In this document: piece after piece, positions 36,164-47,970 of the stretch | Layout: the number at the start of each line of letters is the position of its first letter | Numbering within the stretch: the stretch's first letter is position 1 | From: Trema orientale | Taxonomy: Eukaryota; Streptophyta; Magnoliopsida; Rosales; Cannabaceae | NCBI GenBank assembly: GCA_002914845.1 | Contig: JXTC01000281.1 | Coordinates: 163,972-227,971 of the forward strand | Length of the DNA: 64,000 nucleotides | Reading direction: 5' to 3' | The notes under the pieces: generated by a model | What the model was told of the DNA's origin: nothing | Seen by the model: the letters and a program-made list of their open reading frames with translations, nothing else | The model's database searches: none | Position numbers and translations under genes: made by a program

Positions 36164-39100
36164 TTATTTCGGCAACCCAGTTTCCGGGTTAAGAAGAGCT
36201 TGGCTTTCACCTGAAATATAAACTGGACCTTTTCCAGGTCTGGTACAGATAAAGTAACTAACATCACCTCTGTATTTCTGAGATGGAATGTTATCCTTAA
36301 TTTCTGGGGGTGGCGGCAAAGCTTCAACATCCTTTGACCCTCCAAGCCCAGCATCTTGTAAGATTGACTTGTCACCAACAATGTAACTGAAGAAAAAGAA
36401 AAGAAGACGACAACGGAGAGATACGTAGATACTGTCAGACAAATCATTCAAGAAGAAGCAATATATGTAACAAAGTCTAGAATTGATAGAACGTCTTATA
36501 ATATGTTCAAATGGCGCACACAAGCACCATCAGAAGCAATAATAATAATAATAATAAAAAGATGTTACATGGTGGCAATGGCATCCAAATATAAATTACC
36601 TGTTCAAATCTGCCTCAGAGTTTGGAGGAAAGTAGTATAGGAGCCTCTGAAGCAAAAGACCAGCAACTTTTCTGTTACGTGCAATCAAAACAGCATTCGG
36701 GCCCGCATCAAAAGTATAAGCCACCTGTAAGTTCTATAAACATCAGTCGACCTATTCATAATGATAGCTTCAAACTTGGAACCCTAATAAGAACTACCGG
36801 AGTTACAGATCATTTACAAACTCTACTCAACAGTGCTACACTTTATCTCCATGATAACAAGCCAAAAAGTAAAAATATTTAGGGGGGAAGTTGTTACAAT
36901 AAACAGTATGTCAAACAAATCCCATGAGAAACTGACAAGACAAATAAGCAGAAGCCAATTGCAGGTGGCACGACTTGCAGTGTCTTGGCACCATCTATTG
37001 CTATCACTTAGTGACACCATGATGCCACTAGGCATAAAGTATGCTCATGATAGTGGCATAAAGCATGCTCATGATTTTCAAGCCAACAATTGTAAATTCA
37101 AATTCTCTTTGAAAGTCAAAACTGATGATTTGGAAATTTTTATTTTTTGGGTAATTTGATGGCTTGGAATTTAAGCACTAATAAAGTTGGGGTCTCCGGG
37201 AACAGTAACAGCATGCTTTTAGCCAATGATAATAATGAGATTCTGTAAACCAAACTACAAATATAAAGCGGGGATGAGAATAGTATCATTTGTTTTGTAC
37301 CATCAAGATGCAAAATTTGATAGCTACATATTTCCAGCTATAACTCGTTCTAAATTACTGGAGAGGAATTTGAGCTATCAAACTATATAGTGCTTATTAA
37401 TAACCAAAACCTGTAATCTCATTTCTAATTTACATGATTTTTTCACTGCATGTTTCAATTGCTACAATACAGTCCTTAAGAACAAAAACCATCCACATTT
37501 ACCCTTTAGCCTTTTAATTCGGAAAGAACTCATTTTTTACAAATGAAAATTAAAATAAAATTAACAAACACAGGCACCAATCAAAACCTGAAAAAGCTAC
37601 TGCTAAAATTACGGTGTTGTGGCAAACCAAAACCAGAGTTATATATGTATCATTAAGAAGGAAAGTAGAAATTGAAACCTGGGGTGTTCCTTCAGCACGA
37701 TTCCACTTTTCAACAAGGTTGATTATCCTGAAACAACATTAATTTGTTAGTATAGAATCTATGAGTCTAATCTTGCACACAAAAATGCAGAAAAGGAATT
37801 GCCTGTGGGATGTGTCATTCATGTAGAATATAGGGGGAGTTGTGTCTAGGCAAACTGCATGAAACTGATTGCTGTCTGCACAAGTCAATTGTGCAAAAGA
37901 ACCAAAATCACGGTTTCTTATGGCTTCTTCCATTTGTAATATACGTTTTGGTACTACTTCCTACAATTTAAAAGAAAAATGAATGATTCCAAAAGTTCAG
38001 TCAGACTGCAATTAGTACCACAAAGCACTACAGTAAGAAACATAAAAGAAATAGAAAAACACCTTTGCCCTATGCTGTAAAAGCAAACTTGTTTCAACAC
38101 TCTCACGCATTCCTGAGGTGCTACTTGTTTCCTTCTGCCGTGAACTTACCTGGAAGCAACAAAATCAAGAAGGGAGTTACATACTACAGGGTAATAGAAG
38201 AACCATAGTATCCAACCTGACTTTAAAATAAGAATTTAGTTCCCACGGGAGAAAATATAAAAGGAGCCCTTCTACAAGCTACAACAATACAAAAGTTCAG
38301 TCTGTTTTCATAACAACAATTTCCAAATCTCAACATGAATTTATGGACATTCACGATGACAGCCATTTCACAGTCATGACCATGAAAACAGTGACAAAAA
38401 CTCATACAGCCTTTGTTGGAAGTCTGCTACGTCGTCAAAAACTTTGTTTTACTTTATTTGATGGATTTATATACATATTTAGAACCCTTGAAGGGTATAT
38501 GAATGGTTGGTACTTCCAACATTAGAAATACTGGACTTGAAATTGTATGTGCATCAAAATTGAAAGTTGATAACTATTAGTAGAAAAAAAAAAAGAAAAG
38601 AAAAGAAAAAAAAAACAGGTTGGGGCTTGGGAAAAGATGTGGCGGCCAAAAAGCCCTTGTAGAGATAAGACAATTCAAGATTAGCACAAGTTTCAAAAAT
38701 TACACTTCAACAAACAAACTCATTAAACATTTTGCATTGATTATACAGACAAAACAATAGAGAAAGTGGGATCTTACTACCCAAAAAAAGAAGTAAAGCA
38801 TAAAGCACGATTAGTTAGAAAGTCCAGTCATCATAATACCCAAAGTAATAATCACATCTAGGAATTCACTACCCAAAAAAAAAAATGAGATAGTGCAAAC
38901 AAACAAGCAACTGAAACTCCAAGATAAAAACTAGATGAGTTAAACAAAGCAAAGAGAAAATCTTTTACAATATTTATAACAGGACAACATCATCACACGA
39001 ATCATTCAAATAAAAGGAAGATGCATACCACAGCAACAATTATGACTAGATCATCCCAGTGTTTCTCGTCTGCTAGTTGAACCGCAACGCTGTCACTTCC

Positions 39101-41483
39101 ATTCTCATCCTTAAATATTCAAAACACGACATCAGTATAAACACTTAAAAATATGGGTTGCTTTTCAATAGTAGAACATGAAGCAAACATACTTTTCCCA
39201 TGATCCACTTCACAAATCCACCATATAAGCTACGGCAAGCACTGCCTGAACCTTGCCTGTATGATAAAAAGAAATCTTAAAATATGAGCACAAACTACAA
39301 CCAGCATTCCTAATATCTTTTAACAAGGAGATACTAAACTAGTTAAGCTGTACAATTGTACAAGTCTATAAAACAAACTTAATGAGATAGGAGTGGTCAA
39401 ATTGGTAACATATGTATTACAACATCAAAAAGAAAAGCTAACTACCATTATCCTGTAATATGATTGATCCCTAGGTTAAAGATAGAAACAAATTTAGGTC
39501 ATTATAAAACTAATAATGATGACAGATGCAAACTTCAAGAATCTTGAAATGAAATATAATATTGAAGAACAAAAAATTTAAAAGGACCTTGCAATAGCCG
39601 AAAGCTTGCTCTGATCTTCATTCACATTCATTAACTTTGCAAGGGAAAAAACTGCAAGTAAAGAACAGAAAATTCGTCATAATGGGACATGTGAGTTTTA
39701 TTTATAAAATTCTAGCAACCAAACCAAATATATATTGTAGAAGCTGAAAATACAAATAACCACATTACTCTAGAGGAAACAAAATAGTATTAAACAATCA
39801 GACAAACTAGTAACCAAGTGAAAACTGGTTCCATAATGATTGAAACAATGCAGAACCAAATATCCTTTTTAAATCAAATTAATTGTACTTTACTACTTTA
39901 GATAAGACAGTCAAAACTATGGTCCTATTAATTACAACTTAAAAGAGAAAAAATAAAAAAAACACTACTATGAAAGGAAGATAGGCCTAAAATTGATATA
40001 TTACCAAAACAAGCTAAACCAGCTGCAGAGGAAGCCAATCCAGCAGCAGTGGGGAAATTGTTGTATGAAGCAATGTGTACATGCAATTTTCCCCAGTCCT
40101 CCTTTGAAATCTTGATACCCTTTTCCTTGTCCTCAACATCACCAGCACGACTACGAATTTCCCTTAGACAACTTTGAAACCTGCCTCCAGAAAGGGAAAT
40201 CTCCTAAACTAACCAGCAAAAGCGCCATGAATCAGCACAAGACCAAAAGGATCAGAGTTCATGGTAGTACTAAGCTGGTAAAGAAGACACATTTTGATTT
40301 TACAAAAAATTCATTGTTTGACAAATGAAAAAACAAGTTTTCTAAAAAAACAAACAAACAAACCAAAACCAAAAATTATTTCTCTGATCATGTTTCTGTG
40401 ATTTCTGAAGCAAAATAATGGCAAAATATGATACTTTTTGTGAAATTCCACTACCCTTTCTCCTAGATATTCTCAAAGAATAAAAGACAAGATAAAACAC
40501 CAAGAAACTTCAATTCAATTATTAAAACATAGTCCTGTCTCTACCGGAGCTAAAAACTAATCTATAATTGAACCCACAAACGAAATTTTTAGTCCATTCC
40601 ATCATGTTCAATGTTTTTACCTCCTCCTCTAATTCACAACATCTTGGCAAACGAATGAATCATGAATTCAACACCAAGAAAATTCAACTCCTCCATGGAG
40701 CCACATCAAATTCACCTCAAAATATATTAAATTCCACATTTCCATTTTGCACACCCCAATCTAACTACATAACCAAAAGTTTCGAAAGCTTACAATATTT
40801 CTAATATACTTCTCTACATCCCACAAGCCCAAAATTTAAAATAATAATAATAATAATAATTAAATGGAGCGGAATCCGCTATATATGAAAGGTATTGATA
40901 GAAGTTGCTACTATTGACCAAAACAGAACATTCCTCAGGTCCAAAGAATAAACTTTAACATCAAACACACATCTAAATTTCCTATTTTCACGTATTTTCC
41001 CGGGAAACAAACACAAACAGAGAAAGAAAATTAAAAAGCAGAAAACAGAAACGATTATTCATAGAGCGAAATCCGCTTTATCTGAAAAGTACGGATAGAA
41101 GCAGGGCACCACTGATAGTTCAAAGTAATAGACTTTTCCAGCAAACACACGTCTAAACTTCCTTTTCACGCACTTTCCCGGGAAACAAACAGCATAATAA
41201 CAGAAACTACCAAAAAATAAAATAAAATAACCAAAAATTTAAAAAACGATGAAAAAATTCAATTGACCTTGCCGTTGAGCCACATCCGATCTTGTCGAAA
41301 GGTGGGACTGACAGCGACAGTGGTGGTGGTACAGAGGTGATCAGGATCAAGGGTGACGCTGATACTGTCATTAACGGGCAAGATCAACTTCTCGTCTCTC
41401 TTACCCCAATACTTGATGACCGCGATGTTGGTTGGTGTACGGGCAGTCGCCAAGAGCACCCATTTCTGCGATTCATCCGCCAT
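36164..41483 (-). CDS. MVD: Diphosphomevalonate decarboxylase (MVD), 10 exons, 421 aa
   Basis: Catalyses ATP-dependent decarboxylation of mevalonate 5-diphosphate to isopentenyl diphosphate, the last step of the mevalonate pathway. Coding exons in transcript order: 41483-41268, 40203-40005, 39651-39588, 39256-39193, 39109-39029, 38149-38063, 37960-37803, 37727-37679, 36724-36600, 36386-36164. All phases join, giving 421 aa. GHMP-kinase fold: N-terminal [15 protein letters not shown] (17-30), the ATP-binding [12 protein letters not shown] (123-134), [11 protein letters not shown] (160-170, with the conserved Ser165 and Arg168) and FDAGPN (311-316) with the catalytic Asp312. SVTLDPDHL (42-50) fits the PTS2-like peroxisome signal described for plant MVDs. 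Intron 7 begins GC (GCAATT) instead of GT; the others are GT-AG. Length and motif order match plant homologues closely, and no disruption is seen. Confidence 0.96.
36535..36556. repeat. (AAT)n microsatellite in MVD intron 9
   Basis: A run of AAT/ATA triplets of about seven units lies just downstream of the exon 9 donor on the minus strand. A similar (AAT)n run is at 40840-40860 in intron 1. Confidence 0.8.
40862..41205. repeat. Imperfect tandem duplication in MVD intron 1
   Basis: 40866-41010 and 41065-41195 are diverged copies: ATCCGCTATATATGAAAGGT / ATCCGCTTTATCTGAAAAGT, then ACACACATCTAAATTTCC / ACACACGTCTAAACTTCC and TTTTCCCGGGAAACAAACA / CTTTCCCGGGAAACAAACA. Unit length is about 190 bp including the spacer. 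Confidence 0.7.
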
Positions 41484-41670
41484 TGCTGAGACCTTCTAAA
41501 GTTATTTTCTTTTTCTTTTTTTTTTCCCCCTGAGAGAAAAAACAAACAAAAGGGGTTGAGATTTTCCGGGAAAGTGAGAGAGAAAAAGAGGGAAAGGGAT
41601 CTGAGTTCTAAGAGCAGAGTGACTCAGTTGAGGTTCCCTTTGCTGAAGTTTTATTATATAAATGGATTGA
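41484..41670 (-). promoter_or_regulatory. 5' leader and core promoter of MVD
   Basis: Minus-strand sequence upstream of the ATG contains TTTATATAATAAAA (about 41651-41664), a TATA-box candidate about 170 bp before the start codon. It is followed by a CT-rich leader (TTCCCTCTTTTTCTCTCTCA and a T/C tract adjoining the ATG), typical of plant 5' UTRs. Positions are inferred; no transcript evidence is available here. Confidence 0.5.
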
Positions 41671-42137
41671 CAAGAAGGAAAGAGACAAATGGTGGCATCA
41701 GTATATGTATGTATGCAGGTCATAGTTGAATATTTAAGAGAGAGGGTACCACTCCGACTCTCCAAGTGCTATTTCCATTTTTCATAATTGGTGAAAAATA
41801 ATTTTTTTTTTTTTGTGCGAGACACTTATAAATAGTAATAATTACTAAAATAAAATTAACACCGATTGTCTCACATCAAAAAGTTTAGTAAAATAATATT
41901 CATAGCCGGCTGCTTGGCTAATATTAATCAGCACCATTTACAAATACAGTAGAATTGCCTCAATAAAACATATTACTTGTTTATTTAGCTTTCTAGGTTT
42001 ACGTTTATGTTTATGTTTATGATGATAAATTAGCATTTTTATTTACTAACTTTAATCTGTTGCTTTAACCAAAACAAAAGTTTACAAGGCAATTCAATTC
42101 TAAAATGCATCCTTCAAAATAATTATGTGAAAAAAAA
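41671..42137. other. Intergenic DNA upstream of MVD
   Basis: AT-rich with no gene. It should contain distal promoter sequence of MVD. A short GTTTATGTTTATGTTTATG tandem occurs at about 42002-42020. Confidence 0.35.
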
Positions 42138-42625
42138 GGAATAATCCCAAAATCACCACTCTATTATAGCTATATATCATTAAAAAGAAAAACTCGATCT
42201 AAAAAAAAAATCCAAAACTATTTCATTTATTTTTCAAAACAGGAAAAAAGCGTACCTATGTACTTTTTTGGACAAATTTTTTTAACTAATTTATTTTCTA
42301 AATGACAATAACGTCCTTTAAATATTAAATCCAAATTAACTCTTTAAAAAAAGAAAGTACATAAAAAGAACATTATTAAAAAAATAACAAGCTTTCCTAA
42401 GAAAAAAACATTTTTTTATAATATAAAAAAATTTACAATTTTCTTATTTTCTTCAAAATAAAAATAATTATATGATAACAGAAGTATTTGTGAGTTTGAC
42501 CAAAAAGATATAAAGGGAATACTATTTTTCTCTTTTAAAAATAGAGAGATACTTTTAGGTTTTCCAAGAGCAGAGATTTTTGCAGTATTTAACCATAATA
42601 AGACGGATGTTTTTGCGATTAACTC
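42138..42625. mobile_element. Foldback element, same family as 63144-63599
   Basis: The left end GGAATAATCCCAAAATCACC matches the reverse complement of the right arm of the 63144 element (GGCATAATCCCAAAAGCATC). The right arm reverse-complements to TTAATCGCAAAAACATCCGT. Shared internal blocks include CAGGAAAAAAGCGTAC versus TAGGAAAAAAGTATAC. Ends are diverged and no target duplication is seen. Confidence 0.55.
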
Positions 42626-45149
42626 AAATAAATAAATAAAACGCCAAATGTATTGTTTACTATACTGCTATTCCTATTTTTCTAGAGAAATTCAACACAC
42701 GAGAACACATAGTAATGATAATAACAAGGATTAAGAATTGGTTAACATTGCAAAATCTAAGGGTCAATATGCCAACCCTTTTAATGGAAGTCAAATGTGA
42801 CATAGACCCCACAATTTATAGATTAATTTGCAGTTTAACCTAAACTTATATTATATATAAAAGGCAAATACAAGAGTATTTAGTATTACGGTTTTTCTAA
42901 GGGGATTTTACTGTCTATTCACAAATCACAATGAAAAAAAAAAAACTATTTTTTTCTCGTCAATAATTCAGGCGTCACGAGAACTTTAGTACTTCAATAG
43001 ACGGAATTTCATCTAACATTATTTGACATCCATCCACTACATGATTAATTATTAATTTCTCGAAATGTGGCGTCACTCTTCCAAGTCAGTCAAGCATATA
43101 GCCATGGGGACGCTTTTAAGTCTTCGCATCATAACATCGACCTAAAATTATACCATGTTAAAAGGGTAGTAGCCAAGTAAATTTTGGAGCATACTGTTTT
43201 TTTAGGACAATACCACCACAAACCCACAAAAATAAATGAGTGAAGAAATTTAAAGTTGATAACTCTATTTTGGAACTTATGCTTATTCTTATGTGCATAT
43301 GAGAGAGAGAGAGATGCTACTATTTTTTATGTTGTCTTACTCTGGCAATAGGATTTGAATAATTCAAGGTTTGGTGAAAGCTGATTTTAATATTGACCTA
43401 ATTTTGTGAAGTATATGATACGGCAATGTGTTAGAGATGCCAATTTTATGCACTTCAAAGAAATTTACAAAATAGCTTCATGTGCTACAGTGGAATTAAG
43501 GTATCAAGTCTAGCATATTCTCATTGAACAATGTCATTAATCTCATAGGGGTATAATGGCGTGACACTCGTGTAACTCCATAATTCTTCATCTAACAACA
43601 TTGACATATGTTAAACATTACTTTAATTGGGCTATTAATTTTCGTTTCAAATGACGTTTTATTATCTACGCTAATATTCAGTAATTCATTCTCATTTCCC
43701 AGTAGTATTAGTAAGACTTTTACATTGGTCTATATTGTCATGTGACAAGCTACATCTTTTTACCACTAGTTAATTATATGATATTGATTTTAATTTGTAA
43801 TTTTTTTTAATTTTCATAGCATCATGAACTTGTTTGAATACACTTTTATTTTATGTTTTTTCTCTTTTAAAATAAAATAATAATAATTGAATAACATCTT
43901 AACCTTTTATTTTATTAAAAAAGAAAAAAAAAAAAAAAGAACATGAGCATGAGCATGAATAAAATCTGAAAATCACCGAGTGCAGTCAACATGAGCATGC
44001 CGCACACTTGACCACGCTTGGTCTTGGTCCATCTGTTTTTCTATATTATATACTAATTTTTCAGATATTAGTTTATTATTTATTAATGTATTTATTTATT
44101 TATTTTAAGATGTTGACGGCTTCCTTCTATAAAATCCACGCACAAGCACATTCATAAGATGTAATTAAATTTTTAATTACAGATATATATATATGAATAG
44201 TATATGACATTCATTAGAATAATATTGCTAACTAATACAAGTATATCTGTATGTGTCGTTGATTGAAACAACATTTGCAACTGAGAAAATTTAAGGGTTT
44301 ATTCAGTAACATTTTTAATCGTTATTTTGTATTTTTAGAAGCAAAAAAGAAGAATAAAGATCTTATTGAACGATATCTTGATAAGTAAGAAGAAATACTG
44401 GTTTTTACTTCCAAATAGAAGTGTCTATTGTGATCTCTAGTACATAGACGGAGAAGAAAATTTGTAGTCCAAAAGAAACCAATATAAAATATCTTCCACT
44501 GATGACAGTTTACCAATGTTGAAATAAATAAATAAATATCTACCAATGTTCTCCCTTTTCGTATCCTCAATTTTATGAACATAAAAATCGGCTCATATTT
44601 CAGAGTTGAGAGGCTAAAGGAATATGACTTTACCAACCATGCATGTGTGTCTTCACTAAGCAAGTCGTCTCCATAGTCCATAGTCAGATGTGCACAAGTC
44701 AAATGAATACTAATGAAACCAAACCAATTATTTTCTAAAGTCAAAATATAGCGGCCTACATTTTTTAGTTTATTTGACTGTCACTCCAAATTAAATACAT
44801 ACACATTTTTTTTTTAAGGGAATACATACACATTTATAAACCAACTTCCACATAAGAAGTGTTGTTAGTAACAGGCCAGTTTTCTCCAAATCTTGTTATT
44901 CAATGTTTAGAAGATTACAAGGAGAATATAACAATAATAATAATATTAGGTTTTTGCCTAAGAAGAGTTGGTGGTGAGTAATTTTGGGGTTTATAACAAT
45001 TGAGCTGATAAAGTACCCAAAAATGGAGCAACTTTGGAACGGGATTAAGAATAAGAACCAACTCAAGGATCTCATTATGAGATTAAAATAATTCATTGCC
45101 AGCGACTATTATGTCATTTTGTAAAAGCTGTTACTTTAATGTTATTAAG
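42626..45149. other. AT-rich intergenic DNA
   Basis: No gene is supported. The longest frame (140 codons on the minus strand at 44322-44744) has no recognisable domain or codon structure. Short repeats: GAGAGAGAGAGA near 43303-43314, and the ACATGAGCATGAGCATGA phrase near 43941 recurring as ACATGAGCATG near 43989. Confidence 0.4.
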
Positions 45150-45921
45150 TGTTAAAGTTCTTAACTAAATAACAGGTTAGAGTACCTCGAACGATAGAAT
45201 GGCCTAGATCTGTAAACAATATAATAATAGTCCTGCCAAAACTTATTGGTATTTGGCTAGTTAACCCTCCTCCATATATTGATTGAGAACTGTCACTTAA
45301 TCCTAATAGAGGGCCAGAAAAGAGTCTGCTTGGACATCGCTAACATAATTTGGTGTTTCGTTTACCAATTGTCACTCCGTGATACAAATTGGCTGGCTTT
45401 CAGTAACTTGAGAAAATTGTTTCATAAAGAGGAAGAGTAGATCATCTATTCTTTTGCAGTTTTCTTAAAATACATAATTAAAACTGTGGTATTTGAAGCT
45501 AGATCTACAAAATGAAATATTTAGGTTGCCAATTCCAGAGGAAGTGCCACGAAATTCATCATTCGGCAGCAATACATGGTAATGTTATTTGTACTTCCCT
45601 AAATATCATAATTACCTGCAAGTTAAATCTATGCTATTTAACGAGTCAATGAAATAGATTAAAACCTTGAAAATGTAAATACTTAATCTACAAATGTTAA
45701 TTTTCGCCAAAAATTCATGTACATAGCTTGCTCAAAATTTCTCTCTCCATAAAGTACCAAATTTCTCATCATTCACACACTTTTGCATATGAATCAGAAT
45801 CCGTAGATATATCCATAAGTTCAGGATATTTATCAAAATTTGTACTTTTGCATATGAATCAGAATCCGTTTATACATCGACAAATTCAAGATATTTATCA
45901 GAATCGGTAGATACGTCTACG
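45150..45921. repeat. Duplicate of PELP1 3' end and downstream flank
   Basis: Colinear with 51385-52080 at high similarity by eye. Shared landmarks: GCCTAGATCTGTAAACAA, AGAGGGCCA, TTTGGTGTTT, ATCATCTATTCTTTTGCAGT, GAAGTGCCACGAAATTC, CATGTACATAGCTTGCTCAA. The end reaches into what would be the last codons of PELP1. In this copy the segment TATGAATCAGAATCCGTAGA...TTCAGGATATTTATCA is present in about three diverged tandem units (45785-45915). There is no open reading frame, so it is a non-functional duplicate. Confidence 0.85.
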
Positions 45922-47505
45922 AGAATAATTTTGATAAAATGCCGATAAAGAATCAAATTTCATGGAATGCAATTATTTCGGGATATTGTTCGATGTAAGA
46001 GAATAGGTATAGCAAGAGAACTGTTTGAGGCAATGCCATGTAGGTAGAGGTGAGCACAGTATAGATTGGGCAATACTATGTGAAAATCCTTAACCAAACC
46101 GTGAAGTGCAATAGAAGGAAATTCTTAACCAATACGGTTAATAAAAAAAAATAAAAAAAAAAAACTCTTAACTAAACCAAATTACACCACATTATACGGT
46201 TTGATATATTAAAGTTTATGCAGTTTGGGCCCTAAATATGACTCTTAATAAATTTGAGCTAAATTAAAAAAATAATATTTTTAAAAGTTATGAGGGTTTC
46301 TAAGACTTTTATGTACAAAGCAAAAAAAAAATTACAAAATTAAGGTGGGTCAATTTTTTTTTTCCAATTCCTGTACTGCAGAAAATAGCGTTTCTTAAAT
46401 AGTTCCAAATATCCTTTTTAAAAATAATAACTAGGAACTAATAACCAAGGGTATTTTAAAAAAAAATGATAACTGGTAACTAATTACCGGTTTCAAACAC
46501 TGATAACTAGTAACTATTTTTTAAAAATGGTAGTTTTCAAAAACCACTATAAAAATGACCGAAAAAAAATGGTATGAGAATTGGAAAAAAGCACGATCCA
46601 CCATATTTTTCAAAATCTTTTCAAAAATTGCCGTGTGGGGCCAAATTTCCCCAAGTTATAACTACTAAAAGAAAAACACTTAAAAAATAAACACAACATT
46701 GAAAATATTTAAGAAAGTTATACAATCATACTTGTCTAAGTAAGATCTTAATAAGATACAATTCAATCTAAATAAATTAAAACAAAAATATCTAAAATTC
46801 AAATATTTAAATATCCTAAAATATATTAGAATTTAGTTTCTAACTTATATATACTATTACATAAATGTAAATTCATCTATAAGACTTTTTTAAAATTAGT
46901 ATATACATTTAATGTGGTATGATTAATTATGGAAATAAAAATCTTATTCCGTATTCCAAATCACACTGCAGTAGTAGAGAAAAATTAGACCCCAAACCAC
47001 ACCGCACGTATTAGTTTGATTTGGACGGCTAAGCAGAAATATGCTCAATCTTACATGTAGGAATGTCAGTTCTTGCCATACAATGCTCACTGGATATGCT
47101 CAGAGTAGTGATGTTGCCCAAGCAAGATTTATCTTTTATCAAATGCCCCAACGCCATTCCATCTCTTGGGCAGCTATGATTGCTGGCTATGCTCAAAATG
47201 GCCACGCTAATGAGGCTTTAGAGTTATTTGTGGAGATGAAAAGAGAAGGCGAAAGGTTAACTAGGTCTTCTTATCCCTGTGCTTTGTGCACTTGTGCTGA
47301 GATTGTTGCTCTAGATTTGGGAAAGTAATTGCACAGACGACTGGTAAAAGCAGGATTTGAAAGTAGATGCTACGTAGGGAATACACTACTTGTAATGTAT
47401 TCTAAATGTGGAAGCATGGAAGAAGCTTATGATGTGTTTGAAGAGGTACAACAAAAGGATATAGTTTCATGGAACACAATGATTACGGGCTATGCAAGAC
47501 AAATG
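45922..47505 (+). pseudogene. PPR pseudogene fragment, split by a transposon
   Basis: Parts 45922-46044 and 47054-47505 are near-copies of the central-to-late part of the PPR gene at 47971-50556, in the opposite orientation. Part 1 reads [18 protein letters not shown], then is shifted by an inserted T (TATTGTTCGATGTAAG versus TATGTTCGATGTAAG) and stops. Part 2 reads [18 protein letters not shown] through [20 protein letters not shown], with a nonsense codon where the parent has Gln (GGAAAGTAATTG versus GGAAGGCAATTG, 47326-47328). Similarity ends at about 47505, within the motif after ITGYAR, so the E and DYW regions are absent. Clearly dead. Confidence 0.9.
46045..47053. mobile_element. hAT-like non-autonomous element inside the PPR pseudogene
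   Basis: The 1,009-bp insert is flanked by CATGTAGG on both sides (46037-46044 and 47054-47061), a perfect 8-bp target duplication diagnostic of hAT-type transposition; removing one copy restores the PPR colinearity. Ends are TAGAGGTGAGCA and, reverse-complemented, TAAGATTGAGCA (8 of 12 matching). The interior is AT-rich with no transposase frame. Confidence 0.8.
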
Positions 47506-47970
47506 GAGAATTCCTCGTTTTCTCAAAGCACCTGAATTTACTATATTGTTTAAAAGCTGCAACATGGAGATTTCCAATGGATGGGATATATATGGCAATG
47601 GTAGATATACAATATACAGCTCCAGTGGTTATTTTCAAGGGTACAGTAAGGGACAAAAATTAGTTGCTTTGTTTTCACCTTCAAAGCAAAACATATAAAT
47701 CAATAAATAAACCAACAAAATGGCAGACCTGCTCACTTGTTAGTCTTTTGGTAGGATGCAAACCCTAGGAGAAAACAACTCTTCACCTTCATCTGCAATT
47801 AGTCATAGCCTTATTTTATCTAAATATTTCTGAATTGGATTTTTTGGTTATATTCTCTTAATCCTTAACCACATGAGTAGGACTTTCATTCTTGTATCGT
47901 ATGCAAAAAAAACTTCCAACCAATTTGAACTCAGCTAAGTCTCAGTTTTTTCGCAATAAATTTCATTAGT
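47506..47970. other. Intergenic, 3' flank of PPR gene
   Basis: From 47506 the sequence no longer matches the PPR parent. Nothing recognisable is seen; the right part should hold the 3' UTR of the PPR gene. Confidence 0.35.

Noticed and set aside
44322..44744. 140-codon minus-strand ORF
   Set aside because: No recognisable domain, lies in AT-rich intergenic DNA, no sign of splice sites or duplication; likely chance.
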